The notes under the pieces are model-generated. The model worked only from the letters and a program-made list of their open reading frames with translations, was not told the DNA's origin and ran no database searches. Positions 1-8,352 of a stretch of DNA of 64,000 bases are shown piece by piece. Source of the DNA: an uncultured Eubacteriales bacterium (lineage in GTDB: Bacteria > Bacillota > Clostridia > Peptostreptococcales > Anaerovoracaceae). Made by a program: the position numbers and the translations under genes. The stretch is from assembly GCA_902773835.1 (NCBI GenBank), contig CACYFZ010000002.1:1-64000 (forward strand), given 5' to 3'. Within the stretch, counting starts at the first letter, position 1. Each line of letters begins with the position of its first letter.

Positions 1-57
1 GACCGCATCACAATTCTAAGGTTTGGAGGATTTTTGGTCAAACGCATAGCGTTCACG

Positions 58-84
58 GAACCCCACGTCTAACGTGGGGTTTTC
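58..84 (+). terminator. Rho-independent terminator of an upstream + strand transcript
   Basis: Perfect 8-bp stem CCCCACGT/ACGTGGGG (61-68 and 72-79), 3-nt loop, followed by TTTTC. It must end a transcript entering from the left edge. Bases 1-57 hold the tail of that unit; no gene or RNA family is recognised there. Confidence 0.75.
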
Positions 85-90
85 TAATAC

Positions 91-121
91 AAAAAAAAGG
101 AGTCATATGACTCCTTTTTTA
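91..121 (-). terminator. dnaN terminator (bidirectional hairpin)
   Basis: Palindrome centred at 105/106 (arms AAGGAGTCAT/ATGACTCCTT) flanked by an A-run on the left and a T-run on the right, so it can terminate on both strands. It lies directly after the dnaN stop codon. Confidence 0.8.
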
Positions 122-126
122 TTTTT

Positions 127-1230
127 TTAGTTCATTCTGATCGGAAGAATCAGATAATTGTATTTATCTCCTTTAAGAGGACTTATAATACAAGGACTTA
201 CGCTGTCTTTGAAGTTAATCATTATCTCCTCTTCATCAATTACAGAAATCGCATCCTTCAGATACTTTGAATTGATACCTATATTCAAATCCTCACCGTC
301 ATTTATGATTTCAACCTTCTCTTCAATATTTCCTTCTTCATTTAAAGATGTAATATACATCATATCTTTTTGAATATTGAATCTGATGAGATTGTTGTTC
401 TGAACTGATGCGAGAAGTGATGCTCTTTCGGTACTCTTTAAGAGATCATCTCTCATAACTCTTATATTAATCTCACCTCTTCTTCCGAGAAGTCTTTCGA
501 AATCAATAAATTTTCCGGAGAATGTGTTGATAGTGACTTTATTATTATCGAAAGCCATTACAACTTTATTATCAATTATTTCAAATGATAATTTGTCATC
601 TCCTTCAGCATCCATAATCTTAGCGGTTTCATTTATAAGTTTGGCAGGAATAATAACTCTTATGTCCTGATCATTATTAATTTCTATCTTATAAGATGCA
701 ATTCTGAAAGGATCAACTCCTACCATTCTCATAAATCCGTCTTTAATCTCAAGAAGAACTCCGGTAAGTATGAGATTAATATCATCAGTAGAAGCTGCAA
801 ATGCAGTCTTTCTTATAAGATTCTTTATATCTTCCTTACTGAGATAAACTACATTCTCTCCTTCATTCAATTTAATCTTCGGATATTCGTCTCCTCTGAA
901 ACAAATGATTTCCGAGCTTGATCCTGCACATTTGATATTAAGCTTTCTGCTTTCATTATTGTAATCAAGCATAATATCTTCATCGGGAAGTTTATTTACT
1001 ATTGCAGAGAAAAGCTTAGCAGGTACTACGAATTCACATGATTCATCAGCTTGAACCTTTATGATTGTTTCAATCGTAATATTTGTATCAGTAGTAGTAA
1101 GCTTCATTTGACTATCGCTTACATTTACAAGTATTCCTTCTAATATATTAGAAGTAGTTCTTGCAGGGACTGAATGAGATACATTATTAAGCGCTTTGTT
1201 AAGTTCGTTTCTGCTGCAATAGATTTTCAT
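127..1230 (-). CDS. dnaN: DNA polymerase III sliding clamp subunit beta
   Basis: Ring-shaped processivity clamp that tethers DNA polymerase III to DNA. The 367 residues match the family's usual length of about 366 and cover three repeated clamp folds; the N-terminus MKIYCSRNELNKAL and the C-terminal LILPIRMN are typical of DnaN. An ATG 15 bases upstream (1245) is in frame, but an AAAGG Shine-Dalgarno lies 8 bases before the ATG at 1230, so 1230 is preferred. It is downstream of dnaA on the same strand and probably co-transcribed with it. It is AT-rich compared with gyrA/gyrB further right. In most Bacillota recF and gyrB/gyrA follow dnaN; here they do not. Identification is firm. Confidence 0.97.
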   Translation of the reverse strand: MKIYCSRNELNKALNNVSHSVPARTTSNILEGILVNVSDSQMKLTTTDTNITIETIIKVQADESCEFVVPAKLFSAIVNKLPDEDIMLDYNNESRKLNIKCAGSSSEIICFRGDEYPKIKLNEGENVVYLSKEDIKNLIRKTAFAASTDDINLILTGVLLEIKDGFMRMVGVDPFRIASYKIEINNDQDIRVIIPAKLINETAKIMDAEGDDKLSFEIIDNKVVMAFDNNKVTINTFSGKFIDFERLLGRRGEINIRVMRDDLLKSTERASLLASVQNNNLIRFNIQKDMMYITSLNEEGNIEEKVEIINDGEDLNIGINSKYLKDAISVIDEEEIMINFKDSVSPCIISPLKGDKYNYLILPIRMN

Positions 1231-1270
1231 TTTTTTACCTTTCATTACGACAACGTCGTATCATCAAAGA

Positions 1271-1330
1271 AATTGTTATTATTATTATATAGTTAGTAGT
1301 TGTAGTAGGTGTTGTTGAATATGTGGATAA
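1271..1330. other. Origin unwinding element: AT-rich stretch, DnaA-trios and DnaA box
   Basis: In the dnaA-dnaN gap, the + strand reads an AT-rich run (1271-1290), then TAG triplets at 1290, 1294, 1297, 1303 and 1306, a short spacer, then TGTGGATAA (1322-1330), a perfect DnaA box on the minus strand. This order and polarity match the DnaA-trio basal unwinding system described for Bacillus subtilis oriC, where DnaA spreads from a box onto single-stranded 3'-GAT-5' repeats. The sequence pattern is seen directly; function is inferred from the family. Confidence 0.7.
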
Positions 1331-1424
1331 GTCCTGAAGAGTTTGAAAAACTCACTTTTTGAGAATTTCATATCGGTTAATATCTACCACTATTATTTAT
1401 AAAAACAGTGTTAATAATTATTAT

Positions 1425-2768
1425 TTATCTTTTCTTTGTTTGAAGCTTAAATCTTATAGTCTCTATATTTTCAGCCAGCTCATTATCATATTTAAGAGCA
1501 TCTTCAATTTTCTCAATTGCATGTATAACCGTTGAATAATGGCGGTTTCCGAATATCTTACCTATCTTCGGAAGAGATAAATCGGTGGTGTCTCTGCAAA
1601 TATACATGGCAACCTGTCTAGGTAAAGTAATTTCTGCATTTCTCTTAGGAGAATCCATATCGGAAATCTTGATTTTATAATGATTTGCCACTATGGACCT
1701 TATGCGTTCAGGTGCTATCGCCTGTTCATTATCACTGATAATATCCTTAAGAATATTCTTAGCATTTTCTACCGTTATCTTTTCATCGAGAAGCTGCGAA
1801 AGCCCTATTACTCTGTTATATGCACCTTCAAGTTCTCTTATATTATCCTTAACCTGATCTGCAATCAGTGAAAATACGTCGTTAATTTCCGGAGTAATTT
1901 CAATGTCGGATTTTTCCGCCCAACTTTTAAGAATTGCAAATCTTGTTTCATAATCAGGCGGCTGAATGTCTGCAATCATGTTCCAGCTGAATCTGGTTCT
2001 GAGTCTTTCATCAACACCTTTAAGATTTACCGGCGGGCAATCACTTGTAATTACTATCTGTTTGTTATTTTGATAAAGGGATTCGAAAGTATAGAAGAAT
2101 TCTTCTTGAGTACTGTCTTTACCTTCCAAAAATTGAATATCATCTATTAAAAGAACATCTAATTTTCTGTATTTATTTCTGAAAGAACGAGTCTTATTAT
2201 CCTTAATTGCGGAGATAAGTTCATTGGTGAACATCTCAGTGGATACATAAAGAACTTTGGCTTCAGGATTATTCCTTATAATGTGAACACCTATAGCCTG
2301 CATAAGATGAGTCTTTCCGAGACCAGAACCACCGTAAATAAAGAGAGGGTTATAAACATTACCCGGATCTTCGGCAACTGCAACAGATACCGCATGTGCG
2401 TACTTATTGGAATTGCCGACTATAAAATCATCGAAATTGAATTTAGGATTAAATAATTTTTCCTGAGTAAAAGAACTCTTTCTTCTGGTGGTGTCTATTT
2501 TAGATTTTTCGTATTCTTTTTCCTGCTTAATAACCACGCGGTATTTTTTATCCATGCAGTTATTTACGGCATTTTCAATCTGAGTAAGATAATGATCATT
2601 TATATGATTAATAAGCTGGGCCTGATTAGGCCAAGCAAGATAAATAATACCTGAATCTTCCTCAATGTGGTGAATGTACAGAGGAGCAATCCAGGTAGTA
2701 TAACTCAGATTTGCAGTTTTTTCTTTCAGGGAATTAAGTATCGTCCCCCATATCTTGTTTTTTTCCAA
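1425..2768 (-). CDS. dnaA: Chromosomal replication initiator protein DnaA
   Basis: AAA+ ATPase that binds DnaA boxes and melts the origin. Visible are an N-terminal domain I, Walker A GGSGLGKT, Walker B LLIDDIQF, and the C-terminal DNA-binding helix-turn-helix with the DnaA signature around GNRHYSTVIHAIEKIE. An ATG at 2792 (455 aa) has no good ribosome site. A TTG at 2768 has GGAGAG five bases upstream and gives a normal N-terminus (447 aa), and a putative promoter would start transcription close to 2789, removing the ATG. I therefore place the start at 2768, with the ATG as the alternative. Divergent from rpmH across the DnaA-box cluster. Confidence 0.96.
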   Translation of the reverse strand: MEKNKIWGTILNSLKEKTANLSYTTWIAPLYIHHIEEDSGIIYLAWPNQAQLINHINDHYLTQIENAVNNCMDKKYRVVIKQEKEYEKSKIDTTRRKSSFTQEKLFNPKFNFDDFIVGNSNKYAHAVSVAVAEDPGNVYNPLFIYGGSGLGKTHLMQAIGVHIIRNNPEAKVLYVSTEMFTNELISAIKDNKTRSFRNKYRKLDVLLIDDIQFLEGKDSTQEEFFYTFESLYQNNKQIVITSDCPPVNLKGVDERLRTRFSWNMIADIQPPDYETRFAILKSWAEKSDIEITPEINDVFSLIADQVKDNIRELEGAYNRVIGLSQLLDEKITVENAKNILKDIISDNEQAIAPERIRSIVANHYKIKISDMDSPKRNAEITLPRQVAMYICRDTTDLSLPKIGKIFGNRHYSTVIHAIEKIEDALKYDNELAENIETIRFKLQTKKR

Positions 2769-2795
2769 GTTTACTCTCCAATCACTTTCCATCCC

Positions 2796-2825
2796 ATTTT
2801 ACATAAAGATATCCACAATGGTAAA
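2796..2825 (-). promoter_or_regulatory. Putative dnaA promoter overlapping a DnaA box
   Basis: On the minus strand TTTACC (2825-2820), an 18-bp spacer and TAAAAT (2801-2796) form a sigma-A-like promoter. A near-consensus DnaA box (ATATCCACA, 2809-2817) lies in the spacer, which would permit autorepression by DnaA. Weak -35, so moderate confidence. Confidence 0.45.
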
Positions 2826-2937
2826 GAGTAATTTTTATTGAAATCATTACTGGTTCAATAAAACAAAAAAGAAGTTATCCACATATTGTTGATAAAATTG
2901 TTAATAAGTTTAGGCTGACACTATATATTGTGTATAA
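2809..2937. other. oriC DnaA-box cluster upstream of dnaA
   Basis: The gap 2793-3133 holds boxes ATATCCACA (2809-2817, +, one mismatch), TTATCCACA (2875-2883, +, perfect), TTATCAACA (2887-2895, -, one mismatch) and TTATACACA (2929-2937, -, consensus), plus a weaker TTATTAACA (2899-2907, -). The surrounding DNA is AT-rich. With the element in the dnaA-dnaN gap it makes a bipartite origin around dnaA. The rest of the gap (2940-3010) shows nothing further except AT-rich runs. Confidence 0.85.
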
Positions 2938-3012
2938 GTCATTTTTTGCGGCTTATGTTTTTTTTTATGCCCAAACAAAGCAGTACTCATCGCTAAGAGT
3001 AGAAAGGAATTC

Positions 3013-3041
3013 TTGACTTGCCTAAGGCCTTAAATTATAAT
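3013..3041 (+). promoter_or_regulatory. rpmH operon promoter
   Basis: TTGACT (3013-3018), 17-bp spacer, TATAAT (3036-3041): a near-perfect sigma-A promoter about 90 bases before rpmH. Confidence 0.8.
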
Positions 3042-3133
3042 GTTTTGGTCTATGTGCTTTTGGAATTCAGAGAGCACAAATAAAAGTTTTTTACTATTAT
3101 ATACAAATAGAATTTGTCAAAGGAGAAGAAAAG

Positions 3134-3268
3134 ATGAAAAGGACATATCAGCCTAAAAAAAGACAGAGACTTAAGGAACACGGATTCCGTAAAAGAATGG
3201 CTACGGCTAACGGACGTAAAGTTCTCAAGAGAAGAAGAGCAAGAGGAAGAAAAGCTCTGACTGCATAA
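3134..3268 (+). CDS. rpmH: 50S ribosomal protein L34
   Basis: Very basic 44-residue protein of the large ribosomal subunit. The sequence begins [12 protein letters not shown] and continues with [16 protein letters not shown], the L34 signature, and ends in an Arg/Lys/Ala tail. AGGAG at 3121 precedes the ATG. It is first gene of the rpmH-rnpA-yidD-yidC-jag cluster that flanks the origin in most Bacillota. Too short for routine ORF cut-offs but certain. Confidence 0.98.
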   Translation: MKRTYQPKKRQRLKEHGFRKRMATANGRKVLKRRRARGRKALTA

Positions 3269-3285
3269 GTCTGAAAGACCGACGT

Positions 3286-3630
3286 ATGAGAGATCACAGT
3301 GAGCTTACACTTCGTAATCAAAAGGACTTCAATCGTGTATATAACAGGGGGAAGTCGAAGGGAAGCAGATTTGTGGTCGTATTGTATAGAAGAAACAATC
3401 TCGATTTCACAAGGACGGCTTTTGTGTCTAGTAAGAAAGTAGGCAACTCCGTTCATAGGAGCCGCGCCAGAAGACTGATGCGCGAAGCATACAGAAGTAT
3501 AGAAAGAAATGTAAAATCCGGATACGACATAATCTTCGTTGCCAGAAACACAATTACGGACAGCAAAGAACCGGAAGTTGAGAAATGTATTTTCAACACC
3601 ATGAAAGCCTGCGATCTCATAACGCGGTAA
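3286..3630 (+). CDS. rnpA: Ribonuclease P protein component
   Basis: Protein cofactor (114 aa) of RNase P, which matures the 5' end of tRNAs. The basic RNA-binding signature [19 protein letters not shown] is complete, and the length is normal. It starts 17 bases after rpmH, and its 3' end nearly abuts yidD (6 bases). The ribosome site before the ATG is weak, as often seen when translation is coupled. Confidence 0.97.
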   Translation: MRDHSELTLRNQKDFNRVYNRGKSKGSRFVVVLYRRNNLDFTRTAFVSSKKVGNSVHRSRARRLMREAYRSIERNVKSGYDIIFVARNTITDSKEPEVEKCIFNTMKACDLITR

Positions 3631-3635
3631 GACTA

Positions 3636-3860
3636 ATGAAAAGAAACATAATTCAGAGAATATTGATATTTATGGTAAAGGCATACCAGTCGGGGATTTC
3701 CCCATACCTCGGAGCACACTGCAGGTATACGCCTACATGCAGCGCATACTTTATAGAAGCAGTTGAAAAGTACGGAGCTCTTAAGGGAGGCTGGATGGGA
3801 ATTAAAAGGATACTCAGATGCCATCCGGGAAGACCGGGAGGATACGATCCCGTGCCGTAG
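3636..3860 (+). CDS. yidD: Membrane protein insertion efficiency factor YidD
   Basis: Small (74 aa) membrane-associated protein that assists YidC-dependent insertion. The conserved core is present: [20 protein letters not shown], the later [13 protein letters not shown] and the closing GGYDPVP, with the three family cysteines. A longer reading frame opens at 3585 inside rnpA, but the ATG at 3636 gives the usual length and lies just after the rnpA stop. Sits between rnpA and yidC, its standard place. Confidence 0.95.
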   Translation: MKRNIIQRILIFMVKAYQSGISPYLGAHCRYTPTCSAYFIEAVEKYGALKGGWMGIKRILRCHPGRPGGYDPVP

Positions 3861-3900
3861 AGTTGCCATAAGTAAAGCAAGTTATTTACGGAGATAATTA

Positions 3901-4665
3901 ATGACAATTTTCGCAAAACCTATCGGATATCTGTTGATGGGAATATACAAATTGGTCGGCAACTACGGACTGTCGCTGATTATTTTGACATTCATTGTAA
4001 AACTCGTACTCTACCCTTTCTACGCCAAACAGATTAAATCTTCTGCAGGAATGGCAGAGATGTCTCAGAAATCTCAGGAAATCCAGAGAAAGTACGCAAA
4101 CGACAGAGAGAAGATGAATGAAGAGATGCAGAAGCTGTACGCAGAGTCGGGTTTCAATCCGATGAGCGGCTGTCTTCCTATGCTCGTTCAATTCCCGGTT
4201 ATCATGGGTCTGTTTGCCCTGCTCAGAAATCCGATGAAATACATGCCGGAAGGTTCACTTATGATGTTCGCCAACCACGAATCTTTTCTTTGGATTAAGG
4301 ATTTGGCGCAACCGGACATGTGGATATTGCCTATAGCCGCAGGAGTTTCCACCTACTTTGCATTCAGCATGAATTCAGCTATGTCAATGCAGCAGCCGGG
4401 AGCATCCGCAGGTCAGAACAAGGCAATGAACGCTGTAATGAAATACTTCTTCCCGCTGAGCATACTTTGGCTTGCCAGATCTTATCCGGCAGGTTTGGCC
4501 ATTTACTGGGCCGGCGGTCAGTTCATGCAAATATTCTTTAACCTCAGAATGAATAAGGTAAGAAAACAGATGCAAGAAGAACAAGAGCAGAAAAAGCTGG
4601 TGGAGAGAGCCGAGAAGGAGCTCGCAAGGAAGAAGAGAGCCAGAATGAAAGGGAGTTATCAATAA
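3901..4665 (+). CDS. yidC: Membrane protein insertase YidC/Oxa1 family
   Basis: Inserts and folds proteins in the cytoplasmic membrane. 254 residues, the short Gram-positive form without the large external domain. Five hydrophobic segments can be traced; the conserved cytoplasmic loop follows GLSLIILTFIVKLVLYPFYA, and NPMSGCLPMLVQFPVIMGLF marks the next segment. The C-terminus is a charged Lys/Glu/Arg tail that may contact ribosomes. It lacks an obvious lipobox, unlike many bacillar YidC proteins, and opens almost directly with a hydrophobic segment. GGAG at 3890 precedes the ATG. The stop TAA touches the jag ATG. Confidence 0.95.
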   Translation: MTIFAKPIGYLLMGIYKLVGNYGLSLIILTFIVKLVLYPFYAKQIKSSAGMAEMSQKSQEIQRKYANDREKMNEEMQKLYAESGFNPMSGCLPMLVQFPVIMGLFALLRNPMKYMPEGSLMMFANHESFLWIKDLAQPDMWILPIAAGVSTYFAFSMNSAMSMQQPGASAGQNKAMNAVMKYFFPLSILWLARSYPAGLAIYWAGGQFMQIFFNLRMNKVRKQMQEEQEQKKLVERAEKELARKKRARMKGSYQ

Positions 4666-5577
4666 ATGAAATCTACGGAAAAATGGGGAGTCGATGTTGA
4701 AACCGCTGTAGAGCTCGCACTGAAGGATCTCAAAATTGAAAGAGATGATGCAGAGATAGAAGTGCTGGAAGAATCATCAAGCGGATTTCTCGGAATAGGC
4801 TCCAAGTTAGCCAAGGTAAGAGTAAGCGTCAAAGAAAGTCAGGACGCAGCAGAATCAACAACAGGAAAAGCAACTTTTGACGATATAGATGCCATACTTG
4901 CAGGACTGCCTGAGAACACATCACAGCAGCTCCCTGAAGAAGTAAGAGCAGACTACGACAAGTTCGAAGCAGAAGAAACCGCGGACGCAGAAGCAGCAGA
5001 AGCAGCTCAGGCAAAAGCAAAATCAAAGAGCCGCGAAAGAAAAAGAGAAAGAGGCGGAAGAAACCGCAAGAAATACAACGTATCCATCGAAGATACACAG
5101 CTTGAAGAGGTTAAGAAAACAGAGGCAGTTCAAGACCACATCGTAGAGGGCTTCCTCAGAGGCGTTGCAGAGCAGATGGGAATTGACCTCGATTTCGAAG
5201 TAAAAGCTAATGAAAATCTCGTATATGTTGAGATAACGGGAACAGATACGGGAACAATCATCGGTAAGAGAGGATCCACACTGGATGCCGTTCAGTGCCT
5301 GGCCAGCTACGTAGTTAACAAGGATTCAGACCACTATATCAGAGTGGTACTTGATGCGGAAAACTACAGATCAAAGAGAGAAAAGACTCTCATAAATCTC
5401 GCTAACAGACTGGCGGGTAAGGTGGAAAGAGGCGGACGCCCTGTTACACTTGAACCTATGAATCCGTATGAGCGTAAAGTGATTCACTGCACACTGCAGG
5501 CTCATCCGGCAGTAAAGACCAGAAGCGAAGGAAAAGATCCTTACCGCAAGGTCGTAATTGAAAGCAAGAATGCGTAA
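4666..5577 (+). CDS. jag: RNA-binding protein Jag/KhpB (Jag_N, KH and R3H domains)
   Basis: RNA-binding regulator linked to cell elongation and division in Gram-positive bacteria. Residues 1-55 form the Jag_N domain (SSSGFLGIGSKLAKV). A low-complexity acidic then basic linker (about 65-145) follows. The KH domain carries the GxxG loop IIGKRGSTLDAVQ near residue 205, and the R3H domain lies at the C-terminus (MNPYERKVIH). 303 residues, longer than many because of the linker. Translationally coupled to yidC (no gap). mnmE, mnmG and rsmG, which usually follow, are absent; a terminator and a transposon follow instead. Confidence 0.95.
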   Translation: MKSTEKWGVDVETAVELALKDLKIERDDAEIEVLEESSSGFLGIGSKLAKVRVSVKESQDAAESTTGKATFDDIDAILAGLPENTSQQLPEEVRADYDKFEAEETADAEAAEAAQAKAKSKSRERKRERGGRNRKKYNVSIEDTQLEEVKKTEAVQDHIVEGFLRGVAEQMGIDLDFEVKANENLVYVEITGTDTGTIIGKRGSTLDAVQCLASYVVNKDSDHYIRVVLDAENYRSKREKTLINLANRLAGKVERGGRPVTLEPMNPYERKVIHCTLQAHPAVKTRSEGKDPYRKVVIESKNA

Positions 5578-5585
5578 ATAAAAAA

Positions 5586-5611
5586 TGCAGACTCACATGA
5601 GTCTGCATTTT
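5586..5611 (+). terminator. jag operon terminator
   Basis: Stem TGCAGACTC/GAGTCTGCA closing a small loop, followed by TTTT. The T-run is part of the 8-bp duplication flanking the mobile element, so the element inserted exactly at the end of this terminator. Confidence 0.85.
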
Positions 5612-5612
5612 A
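5605..5612. repeat. Target-site duplication, left copy
   Basis: GCATTTTA here and again at 8611-8618, immediately outside the two ends of the IS256-type element. Eight base pairs is a normal duplication size for IS256-family insertion. Confidence 0.75.
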
Positions 5613-5776
5613 GAGAGTGTGAAATAAAGTCTGTAAATAGCTCCGTATGGCAGCTAACTTACTCAGGTTATCAGGCTAAACGCCAGTCAACCTGTTGGAA
5701 ACACTGTAATTCATGCTTTCAGAAATGTCAATATACCCAGGCTCATAGAAGCCTGGGTATTAAATTGTCATGAGAT

Positions 5777-7021
5777 CTATTCAGGCATACGGCCCTCATA
5801 CATTATGCAGAATTCACTGTATACGCTGCCCCAGTTTCGTATCGTATGGGTCCATTTCTTAGTGACCTGCATAGTTGAAAGATACAGGGATTTCAAAAGG
5901 GATGTCGGATTAGGAAATACATTTCTCTGGCGATTCAGCTTCTTGTATGCGCTGTTTACGCTCTCGATCGCGTTGGTCGTATAGATGAGTTTTCTGGTCC
6001 CCATGTAAAACTTGAAAATCGGGCATACAGCATCCCAGTTGTCATACCAGCTCTTCATGGCGTAAGGATATTTCTCGCTCCATTTTTCATTGACCTTGTC
6101 GAGGGCAGCTCTGCCGGCTTTCTCGGATTCGGCATAATAGATGGTTTTCAGATCATTCACAAACGACTTCATGTCCTTGTAATAGACATGTTTGAGGGTA
6201 TTGTGTACCATATGCACGACACATCTCTGGTATTCCGTCTTCGGGAACGCCGATGCGATCGCCTCCTTGATTCCGGTAAGACCGTCTGCGCATACGAGCA
6301 TGATGTCTTTTACTCCTCGGTTCTTGAGCTCATAGAGAACTCCTAGCCAGTATTTGGCGCTCTCATTTTCTCCTATGCTCAGGCTTATTATGTCCTTGCG
6401 TTCTTCACAGTCTATGGCCAGCATCACATATGCTGCCAGCTTCCGGACAAGTCCGTTGTCTCTTACTGAGAAATGGCACGCATCTATGAATACGATAGGA
6501 TATACGCTGTCTAAAGGCCTGTGCTGCCATTCTTCTATGTCCTTGAGGATCTTATCCGTTACATCAGATATGAAACTCTCGCTGCACTCGAAGCCATATA
6601 TCTCTTCGATCTGTTCTGAGATCTGTCTCGTCGTGAGACCTCTTGCATACATGCTGATGATCTTGTCATCGACGCCGGATATGTCGTTCTGTCTGTTCTT
6701 CACGACCTGTGGTTCAAAGGTGCCATTCCTGTCTTTAGGAACATCGACCTCAAACTCTCCGTATTTGCTGCGGACTGTCTTCGTCTTAGTCCCGTTACGG
6801 TAGTTATCTGAATCCGAACGCTCAGATTTCTCATAGCCAAGATGATCTGTCATCTCGGCTTCCATCATAGACTTGATCGTACCGCCGAGAAGATCTTTAA
6901 GAGCTTCCTGGATGTCGTCTGCCGTCTCGATCTCATACTCGTCCATCAATGCAGCTATGATGTTTTTCTTTCCTTCGGTCAGTGGACCTACATGGTATAC
7001 ATCTTTTTTCTTGCGTGCCAT
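5777..7021 (-). CDS. IS256-family (Mutator-like) DDE transposase
   Basis: Cut-and-paste transposase of 414 residues. Family features include the N-terminal region ending in the MTDHLGYEKSERS motif, the first catalytic Asp in VFIDACHFSVRDNG, the second in LVCADGLTGIKEAI, the conserved CVVHMVHN block and the terminal Glu region TTNAIESVNSAYKKLN. The gene is intact. An in-frame ATG upstream (7054) is less likely than the ATG at 7021, which yields MARKKK and follows an AGGATG ribosome site. That site lies in the 3' arm of a 13-bp hairpin (7026-7063), so translation from read-through transcripts should be blocked. Confidence 0.93.
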   Translation of the reverse strand: MARKKKDVYHVGPLTEGKKNIIAALMDEYEIETADDIQEALKDLLGGTIKSMMEAEMTDHLGYEKSERSDSDNYRNGTKTKTVRSKYGEFEVDVPKDRNGTFEPQVVKNRQNDISGVDDKIISMYARGLTTRQISEQIEEIYGFECSESFISDVTDKILKDIEEWQHRPLDSVYPIVFIDACHFSVRDNGLVRKLAAYVMLAIDCEERKDIISLSIGENESAKYWLGVLYELKNRGVKDIMLVCADGLTGIKEAIASAFPKTEYQRCVVHMVHNTLKHVYYKDMKSFVNDLKTIYYAESEKAGRAALDKVNEKWSEKYPYAMKSWYDNWDAVCPIFKFYMGTRKLIYTTNAIESVNSAYKKLNRQRNVFPNPTSLLKSLYLSTMQVTKKWTHTIRNWGSVYSEFCIMYEGRMPE

Positions 7022-7025
7022 AACA

Positions 7026-7097
7026 AAACATCCTATGGCACAGCTTAGTACCATAGGATGTTTGCTTTCATATTATTTAGAAATTACTTATTCTTTT
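7026..7097 (-). repeat. 72-bp IS end with transposase-leader hairpin, copy 1
   Basis: Identical in 70 of 72 positions to 8538-8609. It contains a 13-bp stem (7026-7038/7051-7063) with a 12-nt loop. The two differences between copies pair with each other (A-T here, C-G in the other copy). The left end abuts the transposase ATG, and the right end overlaps the stop codon of the neighbouring surface-protein gene. Confidence 0.9.
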
Positions 7098-8172
7098 AAT
7101 AGTCGTAAATCTCAATATATGCTGAATTAATAGCTTGTGACAGTTTCAACGCCTTTTGTGCGAATTGCATCCTTTCTAAATCTGACATGGATTCTACATT
7201 TGCATTTTTGACGCTATTGCATTGTGAAATAAGACTACCTACCATCCCATCCCATGTTGTGAAACCTGCAGCAACAGCCTGATCAGAGTTACAATTTCTT
7301 GTTTTTCTTGCTTCTGTTATTGCTTTTGCCTTTTTTAAGTAAGGAAGCGCCTTTGCTGCATCCGTTTTGATGTTATCTACATATTCGCTATAGCTATCAT
7401 AAGAATCGTAACTCCAATAATTAGTATCATTGATTATCTTATTACCCCAATCTTGGGCATATCCGACATAGCCAAGGAGATTCCATACATCTGAAGTAGA
7501 ATAATTTGTTTTATTTTTATTAATCTTAATTGTTGCACTCTTTACTTGTGAGAATTCGCCTTTATATATTCCACCGAAAGCTCTTACCTTAAAATAATAA
7601 GTGCCCTCGAGGTCATTACTACTATTAATTCCAAATTTAGTAAAGTGTGAAAATTCATCTCCATACTTCAACGTGTCATACCACTTAAAGTTGGATCCAT
7701 CTGTTGAATAATATACTTTGTATTTTGAAGCTTGTTTTATTGGTTTCCATTCTATGTCAATCCAAGCAATTTTATCATCATATGCATATCTACCAGATGT
7801 TAACTTAACAATTGGTGCTGTAAGTATTGGTTTTTTTACTTTTACAGTAAACTTATATGTTTTTCCTTTATATTTCGCGGTCATTTTGGAAGTTCCTGCT
7901 TTAAGCGTAGTAATTTTACCTTTTTTATTGACCTTAGCAACTTTCTTATTAGAACTCTTCCACTTGACTTTTGTTGCCTTAATAGCTTTTCCTTTTTTAT
8001 TAAGTAACTTCTGTTGATATGTTTTTCCTGCAACAAGTGTCACGGTTTTCTTTTTTATATGAAACTTATTTGATGCTGCATAGGATGTATCAACACTGAA
8101 AACACCTACCATTCCGACAAACAAAGATAGAATAAGAAGAAAAGATAATAGTTTATTTCTTCTGATAACCAT
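7096..8172 (-). CDS. Secreted BIG_2/Fn3 surface protein carried on the transposon
   Basis: 358 residues. A signal peptide (about 1-33, hydrophobic LLSFLLILSLFVGMVGVF, cleavage near SYAAS) is followed by a Lys-rich BIG_2-type bacterial Ig domain (about 38-115, with VKWKSSNKKVAKVNKKGKI). Next comes a fibronectin type III-like domain (about 118-215, YKVYYSTDGSNFKWYDT and GTYYFKVRAFG), then a C-terminal helical region with Tyr/Ser-rich and Asn/Ser-rich segments that I do not recognise. No LPXTG. AT-rich compared with its neighbours, consistent with transfer. It is the likely cargo of the flanking IS copies. Function probably in adhesion or wall association; this is inference. Confidence 0.85.
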   Translation of the reverse strand: MVIRRNKLLSFLLILSLFVGMVGVFSVDTSYAASNKFHIKKKTVTLVAGKTYQQKLLNKKGKAIKATKVKWKSSNKKVAKVNKKGKITTLKAGTSKMTAKYKGKTYKFTVKVKKPILTAPIVKLTSGRYAYDDKIAWIDIEWKPIKQASKYKVYYSTDGSNFKWYDTLKYGDEFSHFTKFGINSSNDLEGTYYFKVRAFGGIYKGEFSQVKSATIKINKNKTNYSTSDVWNLLGYVGYAQDWGNKIINDTNYWSYDSYDSYSEYVDNIKTDAAKALPYLKKAKAITEARKTRNCNSDQAVAAGFTTWDGMVGSLISQCNSVKNANVESMSDLERMQFAQKALKLSQAINSAYIEIYDY

Positions 8173-8352
8173 GATTTCCCCTTTCTTTGATTGATCTGAG
8201 TCTCGTATATAATATAGCGAGTATTATTATAAAGAATTGTATCATATATTATTATTTAATATTTCCAAAAAATCGTTCCTGAATTGCATTTTCAGAAAAA
8301 ACATGAGAAAACAAAAGGGTTTAAAAAAACAAGAGTAGACTGCAAGCTGTAA

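Noticed and set aside
1..57. Small RNA gene (SRP RNA or similar) at the left edge
   Set aside because: Only a terminator is certain; the 57 visible bases do not match the conserved cores of SRP RNA, tmRNA or RNase P RNA that I know.
4829..5098. Antisense Leu-rich frame within jag, and many similar antisense frames in gyrA and gyrB
   Set aside because: They mirror the codon bias of the real genes on the other strand and lack start signals.
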